From Acetothermia bacterium 64_32 (GTDB lineage: Bacteria; Bipolaricaulota; Bipolaricaulia; Bipolaricaulales; Bipolaricaulaceae), in assembly GCA_001508155.1 (NCBI GenBank), contig LGFI01000015.1, positions 1 through 47,349 on the forward strand: a stretch of 47,349 nucleotides of DNA, read 5' to 3'. Shown here one piece after another: positions 20,697 to 29,440 of the stretch. How positions within the stretch are numbered: the first letter of the stretch is position 1; the number at the start of each line of letters is the position of its first letter. A model generated the notes under the pieces. The model worked only from the letters and a program-made list of their open reading frames with translations, was not told where the DNA came from and did not search any database. The position numbers and the translations under genes are program-made.

Positions 20697-23381
20697 ATGG
20701 AGATGCGGCCGGCCGGTGGGTGCGAGGTGATAGTGGTCCCTCATACCCATTGGGATAGGGAGTGGTATCTTTCCTGCGAGGAATTCCGCTTCTACCTTGT
20801 TGAGGCGCTGGACCGGGTCCTCGAGCTTCTTGAGTCCGACCCCGACTACAGGTTCACCTTGGACGGGCAGGTCATCCCCCTCCTCGATTACCTAGAGGTC
20901 CGCCCAGAGAAAGAGGGGCTTGTTAAGGAACACATCAGAAGCGGTCGGCTCCTTGTCGGCCCCTGGTACATCCAGCCGGACGAGTTCCTGCCCTCGGGGG
21001 AGGCGCTTATCCGGAACCTCCTTTTGGGCACGCGGATCGCCCGGGGCTTCGGGGGGGTGATGCTGGAGGGCTACGTGCCGGACTCCTTCGGCCACATCGC
21101 CCAGCTCCCCCAGATCCTGCGGGGCTTTGGGATCAAAACCGCCTTCCTCATGCGGGGGGCGGACCTCGTTGAGGGCGGCGAGTTCGTCTGGCAGGCCCCG
21201 GACGGCTCGGAGGTGTTCACGCACGTTTTTGAGGCAGGCTACTGTGTCGGCGCCTTCCTCAAAGGGGGGGCGGCCGATCCCCCGCCCGCCCTGGCCGAGC
21301 TTCTGGGCCGGGGGCTCCTCCCCCCGGGCCTGCCCCCCTTGGTGGGGCTCCTCCACTTCCTCCGGGAAAGGAGCTCCACCGGCGCGGTGCTGCTTCCCAG
21401 CGGCTGTGATCACCTGGGGCCCCAGGAGGATCTCCCCCAGGCGCTAAAGGGCTTGGCGGAGGAGGTCCCGGGGTTCCGCTTCCTCTTAGGAACCCTCACC
21501 GATTACTCCCACCGGCTCTCCCAGGCAGGCCCCAAGCTCCCCCGGGCGATGGGGGAACTGAGGACGGGGGGGAAGCGGCATTTCATCTTAAGCGGGGTCT
21601 ATTCCACCAGGCTGCCCCTCAAGCAGCGTAACTGCGCCCTGGAGGTGCTGCTGGAGCGGTATGTCGAGCCCCTGTGCGCCTTCGCCCACCTGTTGGGGCA
21701 TGACCTCACCCCCTTCGTCCACGCCGCCTGGAAGCTGGTGCTCCAGAACCAAGCCCACGATTCCATCTGCGGCACGGGGGTCGACCGGGTACATCGGGAG
21801 ATGCTGGTGCGCTACGACCGGGCGGAGGCCATCGCCCACCAGGCGGTCCGGGCCGCCCTGACGGCCATCGGGGCCCAGCTTGGGGCCCCAGGGGAGGGGG
21901 TCCCCATCCTCCTTTATAACCCCTGCCCCTGGCGGAGACGAGAGGAGGCGGTGGTGGAGGTGGACCCCGAGCTCGAAGGCCACGGGTTGATGGACCCCAC
22001 GGGCCGGGCGGTGCCGTCCGCCGTGGTAGGGGAGAAGTTGGTCTCAGAAGGGATCCTGACCGGGGTGAAGCACGTCCGCAAGAAGCTGTTGGCCTTCCAG
22101 GCCGACCTCCCCCCCTTCGGCGTCAAGCTGTACGAACTTTCGCCGGGGAAGGTCGAGGACCGGGAGCCCGGCTCGCCGGTGGTGAACGAGCGCACCCTGG
22201 AGAACGAGTTCTACCGGGTGGAGATGGCCCAAGATGGCACCTTCTCGGTCCTGGACAAGGAAACCGGGCGCCTCCTGCGGGGCCTGGGTTTCTTGGAGGA
22301 CTCCGGGGATGCCGGGGACGAGTACAACTACTCCCCCCCGGAGCGCCAGGGGATAATCACCTCCCACGGCACCAGGGCCTGCCTGAGGGTGGCCCAGGCC
22401 CTCCCCTGGAAGGGAACGATCAGGGCCGACCTCCTCCTCCGCCTCCCCAAGGCCCTGGCGGAGGACAGAAGGGCCCGCAGCCCCGAACAGGTGGATTGTC
22501 CGGTTACGCTCCTCGTGTCCTTGCAGCGGGGGGTGAAGCGGGTTGATCTTGCCATCGAAGTTGAGAACAGAGCCCGCGACCATCGGCTGCGGGTGGGGTT
22601 CCCCACGGGCCTTTCCGCAAGGCATTCGATCGCCGAGGACGCCTTCTGGGTGGTCCGCCGGCCTGTCCAACCCCCGGATGGCGCCGGCTGGCTGGAGCAG
22701 CCGGCCACCACCCACCCCCAGAAGGGCTTTGTGGCCCTGGAGGATGGGGAAGGCGGGGTGGCCGTCCTGAACCGGGGCCTGCCGGAATACGAGGTTACAG
22801 AGGGGGGGACGATCTACGTGACCCTGCTGCGGTGCGTAGGCTGGCTCTCCCGGGACGACCTTTCCACCCGAAAGGGGCATGCCGGCCCCCCCTATGAGGC
22901 CCCGGAGGCCCAGTGCCTGGGCCGACACCGGTTCGAGCTCGCCCTCTACACCTACCGCGGCACCTGGGAGGAGGCCCGGCTGTGGGAACAGGCCCACGCC
23001 TTTCGGGCCCCACCGATTGGGGTCCAGCTGAAAGGGCCACCCCAGGGCACCCTCCCCCCGGAGATGGGCCTCCTCCAGCTCCAGCCCGGGCTTGCCCTGA
23101 GCACATTGAAGATGGCCGAAGAGGGCGACGGGGTCATAGTACGCCTGTACAACCCCACCAGCCGCCCCATCTCAGGGGCCCTCAGGACAGCATGGGGGTT
23201 GGTCAAGGCACAGACGGTGAGGCTGGACGAAACCCCCCAAGGGATCATCCCCCTCAAGGCCCCCGACGAGGTCCCCGTGACCCTTCACGGCGGCGAGATC
23301 AAGACCATCAAACTTTTATTTTCCTATCTCCATCTTCATGGCCACAAGGCCCGTGAGGAGCTTGGGGTAAAAATCCGTTGA
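20697..23381 (+). CDS. Glycoside hydrolase family 38 alpha-mannosidase
   Basis: 894 residues, no signal peptide, so cytoplasmic. The N-terminal GH38 domain has HTHWDREWY (zinc ligands H16/H18, D20), the nucleophile Asp129 in YVPDSFGHIAQLPQIL and the second zinc pair H354-D355 in NQAHDSICGTG; all hallmark residues are present. The middle helical domain and long C-terminal beta-sandwich (about 430-894, ENEFYRVEMAQDGTFSVLD) are normal for the family. It would cleave alpha-linked mannose from oligosaccharides brought in by the importer encoded just upstream. ATG 20697 (or 20703) follows GGAGGGGG. Its last 66 bases overlap the convergent DUF1015 gene. Confidence 0.93.
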   Translation: MEMRPAGGCEVIVVPHTHWDREWYLSCEEFRFYLVEALDRVLELLESDPDYRFTLDGQVIPLLDYLEVRPEKEGLVKEHIRSGRLLVGPWYIQPDEFLPSGEALIRNLLLGTRIARGFGGVMLEGYVPDSFGHIAQLPQILRGFGIKTAFLMRGADLVEGGEFVWQAPDGSEVFTHVFEAGYCVGAFLKGGAADPPPALAELLGRGLLPPGLPPLVGLLHFLRERSSTGAVLLPSGCDHLGPQEDLPQALKGLAEEVPGFRFLLGTLTDYSHRLSQAGPKLPRAMGELRTGGKRHFILSGVYSTRLPLKQRNCALEVLLERYVEPLCAFAHLLGHDLTPFVHAAWKLVLQNQAHDSICGTGVDRVHREMLVRYDRAEAIAHQAVRAALTAIGAQLGAPGEGVPILLYNPCPWRRREEAVVEVDPELEGHGLMDPTGRAVPSAVVGEKLVSEGILTGVKHVRKKLLAFQADLPPFGVKLYELSPGKVEDREPGSPVVNERTLENEFYRVEMAQDGTFSVLDKETGRLLRGLGFLEDSGDAGDEYNYSPPERQGIITSHGTRACLRVAQALPWKGTIRADLLLRLPKALAEDRRARSPEQVDCPVTLLVSLQRGVKRVDLAIEVENRARDHRLRVGFPTGLSARHSIAEDAFWVVRRPVQPPDGAGWLEQPATTHPQKGFVALEDGEGGVAVLNRGLPEYEVTEGGTIYVTLLRCVGWLSRDDLSTRKGHAGPPYEAPEAQCLGRHRFELALYTYRGTWEEARLWEQAHAFRAPPIGVQLKGPPQGTLPPEMGLLQLQPGLALSTLKMAEEGDGVIVRLYNPTSRPISGALRTAWGLVKAQTVRLDETPQGIIPLKAPDEVPVTLHGGEIKTIKLLFSYLHLHGHKAREELGVKIR

Positions 23382-24611
23382 CTTTTGGGGCATCCGCTCC
23401 CCTTGGGCGGCCACCTGGAGCACTTCCTCCACCCGGGTGGGGTTGAGCAGGATCCCCACCTGCCCTTCCCCCCGGGCCACCGCTTCGATCACCTTTTCGC
23501 GGTAGGGGGTGTAGGAGACGTTGGTCCCCGCCGAGAGCCGCTCCTCATCTATCCCCAAGAGCCGCTCCAGGATCGCCTTGTGCAGGATGGACACGTCCAG
23601 CGACTTCCAGGCAAGGGACTGTTCCCCCGGGACGAGCTCGGGGATCTTGCCTTCGTCCTTGAGGGAGACGGAATAGAACCGCTCCCCCGGGAGGACGAGC
23701 ACGAAGACGTGCTCCGCCCCCAGGCCGGCTTCCAGGCGCCTTTGGGCCTCCTCCGCCGAGGAAAGCGCCTCCAGGTGGAAGTCCCCCTCCAGGGCCTTGA
23801 GAAGGCGGTCCGGCTCCAAGCCCGGAATGGAATGGAGGACCCGGTGGATGGGACGGATCACCAGCCCCGGCTCGGCGGTGTTCACCAGGGTCACCATGCG
23901 GGAGGTGAAGCTCTCCGGGGGGATCGGCCGCCAGCCCTTGGAAAAGCACTCCCGCATGAAGGCCACCGCGGTCTCGAACCGGTGGTGTCCGTCGGCGATG
24001 AACACCGGGAGCCCTTCCAGGGCCTCCTGGGCCGCCCTTATCGTCGACTCGTCCGTGATCCGCCAGAGCATGTGGCGGTTCCCGAAATCGTCCTGGGCCT
24101 CCATGTCCGGAGGCCGGCCGGCCGCTTCGTCCAGCTTCCCTGAGGCCCGACGGGAGGGGTCATGATAAAGCATGAAGATGTGGCCGAAGTTGGCCTCGGT
24201 GGCCCGGAGCAGCTTCAGCCGGTCCTCCTTGGGGCCCTTTAGGGTCTTTTCGTGGGCCTTGACCGGGCTTTCCTGAAGGTCCAAGAGGGCCACCAAGCCC
24301 TTGCGGGTATAGGCCTTCCCCTCCCAGTGGAACTCCTGGTAGTAGGCGTAAAGGCCGGGTTCGGGGTCCTGCACCAGGACGCCCTCTGAGAGCCATCTCC
24401 GGAAGGTCTCCCCCCGGCGGGCGTACTCGGCCTCGTCCTCAGGGGGGACCTTCCCCCCGATCACCCGCACGATGTTGTATGGGGAGCGACGCCGGTATTC
24501 CTCTTCCTCCCCCGGGCCGATTCGGTCGTAGGGCTGGGTAACGACCAGGGACAGGTCCCCCACCACCTCCGGGCTGTAGCGCACCCCGCGGAAAGGGTAG
24601 ATCTTGGCCAT
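23316..24611 (-). CDS. DUF1015 family protein
   Basis: 431 residues. Family features: the N-terminal MAKIYPFRGVRYSPE and VVTQPYDRI, KAHEKTLKGPKEDRL (about residues 118-132), and the DGHHRFET motif (207-214) that defines the family. DUF1015 proteins have no assigned reaction that I can state with confidence. The gene follows serA directly (TAG then ATG, no gap) and forms a three-gene block with serA and a serine-type aminotransferase, an arrangement common in anaerobes, so a role in serine or phosphoserine metabolism is a reasonable inference. The GHHR element faintly recalls ParB/sulfiredoxin-fold enzymes. Convergent and overlapping with the mannosidase gene. Confidence 0.85.
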   Translation of the reverse strand: MAKIYPFRGVRYSPEVVGDLSLVVTQPYDRIGPGEEEEYRRRSPYNIVRVIGGKVPPEDEAEYARRGETFRRWLSEGVLVQDPEPGLYAYYQEFHWEGKAYTRKGLVALLDLQESPVKAHEKTLKGPKEDRLKLLRATEANFGHIFMLYHDPSRRASGKLDEAAGRPPDMEAQDDFGNRHMLWRITDESTIRAAQEALEGLPVFIADGHHRFETAVAFMRECFSKGWRPIPPESFTSRMVTLVNTAEPGLVIRPIHRVLHSIPGLEPDRLLKALEGDFHLEALSSAEEAQRRLEAGLGAEHVFVLVLPGERFYSVSLKDEGKIPELVPGEQSLAWKSLDVSILHKAILERLLGIDEERLSAGTNVSYTPYREKVIEAVARGEGQVGILLNPTRVEEVLQVAAQGERMPQKSTDFYPKLLTGLVAMKMEIGK

Positions 24612-25520
24612 CTAGGCGCTCCTTGCGAACTCCAGGAGGATGTCCACCACTTCCTCCCCCACCCGGCTCTGGGCCTCGACCGTCTGGGCGCCGATGTGGG
24701 GGGTGAGGGACACCTTGGGGTGGCGCAGGAGCTCCATGTTCTTCGGCGGTTCCTCCTGGAATACGTCCAACCCCGCCCCGGCCAGCTTCCCCGAGTTCAA
24801 AGCGGAAAGGAGCGCTTCCTCGTCCACCACCCCGCCCCGAGCGCAGTTGATGAGGAAGGCCCCGTCCTTCATCTTGGCTATCTCGTCTTTTCCGATCACC
24901 GGGCCGGCCGGGTCGGCCGGGACGTGCAGGGTGACAAAATCGGACTCCCTGAGGAGCTCGTCCATGGGGACCATCCTAACCTCGGGGATAGGGGATTCCT
25001 TTACGAACTTGTCGTAGGCGATCACCCGCATCCCCAGGCATAGTGCCCGGCGAGCCACCGCCTGGCCGATCCTGCCGATCCCCACCACGCCCAGGGTCTT
25101 CCCGGAAAGCTCTATCCCCCGGAAGGCCTTCTTCTCCCACCTCCCCTCCCTGAGGGAGAGGGTGGCCTGGGGCAGGGCCCGGGCCAGGGCCAGCATGTGG
25201 GCCAGGGCGAGCTCTGCCACCGAGTCGGTGCTGGCCCGGGGGGTGTTGCGCACCTCTATCCCCTTTTCCCGGGCATACTCCACGTCGATGTTATCCAGAC
25301 CCACCCCGGCTCGAACGACGAGCTTGAGTCCCCTGGCGGCATCGATGGCCGGTTTCCTCACCTTGGTGGCCGAGCGCACCACCACGGCCTCATACCCCTT
25401 GGCAAGCTCGGCCGCAAGCTCCTCCTGGGACATCCCGGGTTTTTCCACCACCTCCAGGCCCGCCTCCTTGAGGCGGGCTATCGCCGACTCGGCCAAAGGA
25501 TCACAGATCAGCACCCTCAT
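24612..25520 (-). CDS. serA: D-3-phosphoglycerate dehydrogenase, short form
   Basis: 302 residues. It lacks the C-terminal ACT/ASB domains of the long SerA, so serine feedback through ACT is not expected. Rossmann motif GVVGIGRIGQ (144-153); catalytic Arg228 (NCARGGVVDE), Glu257 (LDVFQEEP) and His275 (TPHIGAQT) are all present. It oxidises 3-phosphoglycerate to 3-phosphohydroxypyruvate with NAD. Nine bases separate it from the aminotransferase upstream, which supplies the next step. A closely related glycerate or hydroxypyruvate reductase cannot be excluded from sequence alone, but the context favours SerA. Confidence 0.88.
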   Translation of the reverse strand: MRVLICDPLAESAIARLKEAGLEVVEKPGMSQEELAAELAKGYEAVVVRSATKVRKPAIDAARGLKLVVRAGVGLDNIDVEYAREKGIEVRNTPRASTDSVAELALAHMLALARALPQATLSLREGRWEKKAFRGIELSGKTLGVVGIGRIGQAVARRALCLGMRVIAYDKFVKESPIPEVRMVPMDELLRESDFVTLHVPADPAGPVIGKDEIAKMKDGAFLINCARGGVVDEEALLSALNSGKLAGAGLDVFQEEPPKNMELLRHPKVSLTPHIGAQTVEAQSRVGEEVVDILLEFARSA

Positions 25521-25529
25521 GTTCCCTCC

Positions 25530-26606
25530 TTATATCCCCAGGATCATGTCGATGGTGGAAAGGAGGCCGCGGACGTCGGCGGTGGTGAGGTCCCCCATGT
25601 GGGCGATGCGGAACGTCTTCTCCTTGAGCTCCCCGTAGCCGTTGGCGATGCGCATGCCGTGTTCCTCCACCAGGGTCTTGTTGAGCTCGGCCACGCTTAT
25701 CCCCCGGGTGTTCACCACGCAGGTCAGGGTCTTGGACCAGTAGCCCTCCTCCGGGTAGATGTCGAACTTCTCCTTGGCCCAGGCCTGGACGAGGCTGGCC
25801 ATCTCCTCGTGCCGGGCAAAGCGCCGCTCCAGGCCCTCGGCGAACATGGCGTCTAGCTGGGCGTTCAGGGCGAAGAGGTGCGGGATGGAGGGGGTGGAGG
25901 GGGTCTGGTTTCTCTTGTGGTACTTGAGCATCACCGGGAAGGAGAAGTAGTAGGTCTTGGGCCCCACCTCCTCGGCCCGGGCCAGGGCCCGGTCTGAAAC
26001 GGCGCACACCGTGAGGCCCGGGGGCAGGGCGATGGCCTTCTGCACCCCGGCCAAAAGCACGTCCAACCCCAGCCGGTCGAACTCGATCTTCACCCCGCCC
26101 ATGGCCGAGACGGCATCCACCAGCAGCATCACATCGGGGTACCTTTGTACTACCTCGGCGATCTCCGGCAAGGGGTTCAGCAGCCCGGTGGAGGTCTCGT
26201 TGTACACCAACGTCACCGCGTCGAACTCGCCTGTTGCGAGCTTTTCCTCCACCTGCTCCGGCTTTATCGCCACATCCCACGGGTTTTCCAGTGCCTCGCA
26301 GGGGAGCCCGCAGGCCTTGGTGATCTCGTGCCAGCGCTTTGAGAACGCCCCGTTCACCAGGTTGAGGCACTTCTTCCGAACGCAGTTCTGCACCGCCGCC
26401 TCCATGGCCCCGGTGGAAGAGGAGGTGAAAAGGAACACCGTCTGGTCCGTGTAGAGGAACTTCTTCAGTTTGGGCTGAAGCTCGGCATAGAGCTCGCTGA
26501 ACTCGGGCGAGCGGTGGTGGATTTGGGGGGTGGCCATGGCCTGCAGGATCTCCGGCCTTACCTCCACCGGTCCTGGGGTGAAAAGCCTGCTGTGAAAGTG
26601 TTTCAC
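25530..26606 (-). CDS. Class V aminotransferase (serine-pyruvate/phosphoserine type)
   Basis: 358 residues starting at a GTG (26606) preceded by AAGGAGGG; the upstream in-frame extension is not coding-like. FTPGPVEVRPEIL at the start, SSSTGAMEAAVQN for the PLP phosphate, LVDAVSAMGG with the ring-stacking Asp, and Lys190 in LLAGVQKAIALPPG are the family markers of the alanine/serine-glyoxylate aminotransferase group. Next to serA it most likely does the SerC step with 3-phosphohydroxypyruvate, as in other anaerobes lacking a canonical SerC. A second long open frame almost coextensive in another frame (25501-26628) is a shadow. Confidence 0.85.
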   Translation of the reverse strand: MKHFHSRLFTPGPVEVRPEILQAMATPQIHHRSPEFSELYAELQPKLKKFLYTDQTVFLFTSSSTGAMEAAVQNCVRKKCLNLVNGAFSKRWHEITKACGLPCEALENPWDVAIKPEQVEEKLATGEFDAVTLVYNETSTGLLNPLPEIAEVVQRYPDVMLLVDAVSAMGGVKIEFDRLGLDVLLAGVQKAIALPPGLTVCAVSDRALARAEEVGPKTYYFSFPVMLKYHKRNQTPSTPSIPHLFALNAQLDAMFAEGLERRFARHEEMASLVQAWAKEKFDIYPEEGYWSKTLTCVVNTRGISVAELNKTLVEEHGMRIANGYGELKEKTFRIAHMGDLTTADVRGLLSTIDMILGI

Positions 26607-26663
26607 CTTGCATCCCTCCTTTGCCCACAATGTACTTCTGAAGCCCCCCGGGGGCAAGTTCCT

Positions 26664-27578
26664 TCAGTGGGGGCCGGCCCGGGAAAGGCCCAGCCTGCGG
26701 GCGAGCTCCAGGGCATGGCGGTATTCCTCCCGGGTGATGCGCCGGGAGAGCTCGGGGTATTCCCAGGCCCGGTAAGTGGGGTAGTACTGGGCCATGATGT
26801 TTATGAACGTCTCCCGGGAGATCTCCTCGGCGAGGAAGCGCAGCACTTCCTCCGTTTTGGCAAGGCCCCCGGGGAGAACAAGGTGGCGGACCAGGAGCCC
26901 CCGGCGGGCGACCCCGTCCCGGATCTCCAGATCCCCCACCTGCCGGTGCATCTCCCGGAGGGCCACCTGTGCAGCCTCGAAATACCCCGGGGCGTCAGAA
27001 TACCGGGCGGCGGCCTGTGAATCCCCGTACTTGAAATCCGGCATGTAGATGTCCACGATCCCGGAAAGGAGCCTCAAGGCCTCCACCGACTCGTACCCCC
27101 CACAGTTCCACACGATGGGAAGCCTGAGTCCCGCTTCCCTGGCCAGGGCGATCGCCCCCACGATCTGGGGGGCCTGATGGGTGGGGGTCACAAGGTTCAC
27201 GTTCTCGCAGCCTATCTCCTGGAGCTTGAGCATCCAGGCCGCGAGCTCCTCCAGGGGGATCTCCCGCCCCTGGCCGAGCTGGGAGATCTCGTAGTTCTGG
27301 CAGAAGGCGCAGTGGAGGTTGCAGCCGGAGAAGAAGATGGTGCCCGAGCCCCCGTGGCCCACCAGCACCCGCTCCTCCCCGAAATGGGGCCCGAAGCTGG
27401 CCACCCAAGGGGAGAGCCCGGCCCGGCAGGCCCCCCGCTCACCTTGTGCCCGTCGGACGCCGCACCCGCGGGGACACAGCCGGCAGGGGGAGGCGAGCTC
27501 CCTGAGCGCCTCCGCTCGAGCCAAAAGCTCCCGGCAGGAAAGCCCAAGATACGCCGGCCAAGCCCTGACAGCCCCCAT
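26664..27578 (-). CDS. Radical SAM protein, PflA-like (YgiQ/AmmeMemo-type activating enzyme)
   Basis: 304 residues. The radical SAM cluster motif is CNLHCAFC (86-93), preceded by a second cysteine group C32, C35, C39 and C51 (CRLCPRGCG, then GAC). That combination, with FFSGCNLHCAFCQNYEIS and LVTPTHQAPQI, marks the pyruvate formate-lyase activating-enzyme-like family seen in many anaerobes. Substrate is unknown. It ends 57 bases before the aminotransferase and starts 15 bases after rlmN, so it is probably cotranscribed with both. Confidence 0.85.
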   Translation of the reverse strand: MGAVRAWPAYLGLSCRELLARAEALRELASPCRLCPRGCGVRRAQGERGACRAGLSPWVASFGPHFGEERVLVGHGGSGTIFFSGCNLHCAFCQNYEISQLGQGREIPLEELAAWMLKLQEIGCENVNLVTPTHQAPQIVGAIALAREAGLRLPIVWNCGGYESVEALRLLSGIVDIYMPDFKYGDSQAAARYSDAPGYFEAAQVALREMHRQVGDLEIRDGVARRGLLVRHLVLPGGLAKTEEVLRFLAEEISRETFINIMAQYYPTYRAWEYPELSRRITREEYRHALELARRLGLSRAGPH

Positions 27579-27593
27579 CCCTCCTAGCTTATC

Positions 27594-28625
27594 CTACGGC
27601 CGGGTCCGGAGCTGGCCGCAGCCGGCCTGGATCCTCACCCCACGGGAGCGACGGACGGTGACGTCCACCCCATGCCGGAGCAGCTCCCGCCTGAACGCCT
27701 CCACCCTGCTTTCCGGTGGCCGCCGAAAGGGAAGCCCGGGGGCGGGGTTGAATGGGATCAGGTTCACGTGCGCCAGGCGCCCGGAAAGGAGCCGGGCCAG
27801 CGCCCGCGCCTGCCGGGGAGCATCGTTTACCCCGGAAAGCAGCACGTACTCGAAGCTGACTCGCCGGCCCGTGGCCAGGGCGTAAAGGTCCGCCGCCGCC
27901 AGCACCTCCCGGATGGGCCACCTGCTTCCCAGGGGAACCAGCTCCTCCCTGAGCCCTTGGTCCGGGGCATGTAGGGAAATGGCCAGGTTCAGCTGCAGCC
28001 CCTCCCGGGCCAGCCGCAAGATCCCGGGCACCACCCCCACAGTGGACAAGGTGAACCTCCTTGCCCCCAAGGAGAAACCAGCGGGATGGTTCAGGTTCCT
28101 GATCGCCTTCAAGGTAGCCTGATAGTTGAGGAGCGGTTCCCCCATCCCCATGATGACCACATGGCTGACCCGTTCCCCTTCCCGGGAGAGCCGACGGGCG
28201 AAATGCAGGACCTGCCCAGCTATCTCGCCGGGGGAGAGGTCGCGAACAAAGCCCATCCTCCCCGTGGCGCAGAACGCGCAGCCCACCGGACAACCCACCT
28301 GGGTTGATACGCAAACCGTGCGTCTTTTCCCCTCCCGCATGAGCACCGTTTCCACGGCCTCACCGTCGGGGAGGTGCAGGAGGAGCTTCTCCGTGCCCTC
28401 CTCGGCGTCGAGCTGGAGGGCGCCGGGGCGGGGGAGCAGGAGGGGGAGCTCCCGGGCCAGCCTTTCCCGCAGGGAGGAGGGCAGGTCCGTCATGTCCCGG
28501 TAATCGGTGGCCAACCTCCTCCAGAGCCAGGCCCACAGCTGCCGGGCCCGGTATGGGGGCTCGCCCCAGCCCGAAAGGAGCCCTTTCAGCTCCTCGTATG
28601 TGAGGTCAAAAGGATTTCGCCACAT
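27594..28625 (-). CDS. rlmN: Dual-specificity RNA methyltransferase RlmN
   Basis: 343 residues. Radical SAM motif CPVGCAFC (112-119) in the strongly conserved TQVGCPVGCAFCATG; the two mechanistic cysteines are C105 (RTVCVST) and C336 (QAGCGQL). MGMGEPLLNY and STVGVVPGI are further RlmN markers. It methylates C2 of adenosine 2503 in 23S rRNA (and A37 of some tRNAs). Probably first gene of the minus-strand run that includes the radical SAM and serine genes. Confidence 0.95.
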   Translation of the reverse strand: MWRNPFDLTYEELKGLLSGWGEPPYRARQLWAWLWRRLATDYRDMTDLPSSLRERLARELPLLLPRPGALQLDAEEGTEKLLLHLPDGEAVETVLMREGKRRTVCVSTQVGCPVGCAFCATGRMGFVRDLSPGEIAGQVLHFARRLSREGERVSHVVIMGMGEPLLNYQATLKAIRNLNHPAGFSLGARRFTLSTVGVVPGILRLAREGLQLNLAISLHAPDQGLREELVPLGSRWPIREVLAAADLYALATGRRVSFEYVLLSGVNDAPRQARALARLLSGRLAHVNLIPFNPAPGLPFRRPPESRVEAFRRELLRHGVDVTVRRSRGVRIQAGCGQLRTRP

Positions 28626-28680
28626 GCTGGCTGATTATCCCCCCTGGTCAACCTAGAGGCTCGGGGGCATCCATGGCCCC

Positions 28681-29185
28681 ATGGTGGTCTTTGCAAACGT
28701 CAACCTTTCCCTTCTTCGGGGAGTATGTCAGGATGACTATCACCGGATGGCCAAAGCCGGGATCCTTTCGGAGGACGACCGCGTGGAGCTCGTCGAGGGG
28801 GAAATCATGGCGATGGCGCCCATCGGGAGGCGGCAGCCGGTGTCGTGAACCGGCTTTTGGACAAGTTCATCCCCTTGCAGGCTTCAAGAAGGGCCCTCAT
28901 CAGCGTGCAAAACCCCGTCCGTCTAGGGGAGCACTCAGAGCCCCAGGCGGATCTTGTCCTGCTTAAGCCCCGGGAGGACCTTCTACGAAGAAACCCACCC
29001 GGGCCCGGAAGACGTGCTCCTCCTGGTTGAAGCGGCCGAGACATCCTCCGAATACAACCGGGAGGTGAAGGTCCCGCTTTACGCCCGCTTCCGGATCGGG
29101 GAAGTGTGGCTCGTAGATCTGGCAGCGGAGGCCGTGTAGGTTCACAGAACCCCTTCTCCAGGGGGCTATAAGATAGGGTGTTTGA
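28681..29185 (+). pseudogene. Frameshifted Uma2-family (DUF820) nuclease gene
   Basis: From the ATG at 28681 the frame reads YHRMAKAGILSEDDRVELVE, GEIMAMAPIG and then stops. A one-base shift restores VVNRLLDKFIPLQ and RLGEHSEPQADLVLLKPRED; a second shift restores FYEETHPGPEDVLLLVEAAE and VWLVDLAAEAV, ending at TAG 29137-29139 where family members normally have Glu. Coding-like VHR, SPGGYKI continues past it. The pieces cover most of a Uma2/DUF820 protein (PD-(D/E)XK fold), so this is a gene inactivated by at least two frameshifts and a nonsense change, unless the consensus sequence has errors. Confidence 0.75.
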
Positions 29186-29252
29186 TGAAATCTTAGGCCG
29201 GCCGGGTGAGCCCTGAGTACCTGTCGGCGAAGCCATGCAGTTAGCTGGGGTG

Positions 29253-29422
29253 GGCAGCGGGACGCGGAAGCCTTCTTTGTCGCGTGGGCTAGCGAAGCCC
29301 CCGTCCCCTGCCATGACTGCGCTACGAAGGAATGATCGGCCAAACCGTTTTTATCTAAGGCATCCCCACTACTGATGGCCCCCCGAGGGCCTTAGCCTCG
29401 GGAGACCGCCGGTTCGCGGCGG
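29253..29422. other. Candidate structured RNA or mobile-element end
   Basis: GGCAGCGGGACG (29253-29264) pairs with CGTCCCCTGCC (29302-29312) with one bulge. It encloses GGGCT/AGCCC (29286-29300) and an alternative ACGCG/CGCGT. Two tandem hairpins follow: CCCGAGG/CCTCGGG (29382-29402) and CCGCCG/CGGCGG (29406-29422). No protein reads through this 250-base gap on either strand. The arrangement recalls the structured ends of IS200/IS605-type elements, but no TnpA/TnpB gene is adjacent. It could also be the terminator region of the minus-strand larA-like gene. Confidence 0.35.
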
Positions 29423-29440
29423 AACGGGAAAGCTGGATTT

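Noticed and set aside
22044-22997. 317-codon frame antisense to the alpha-mannosidase
   Set aside because: Typical complementary frame of a GC-rich gene, no ribosome site or recognisable domain.
25501-26628. Second 375-codon minus-strand frame over the aminotransferase
   Set aside because: Out-of-frame copy without motifs; the frame ending at 25530 contains the full PLP-enzyme signature.
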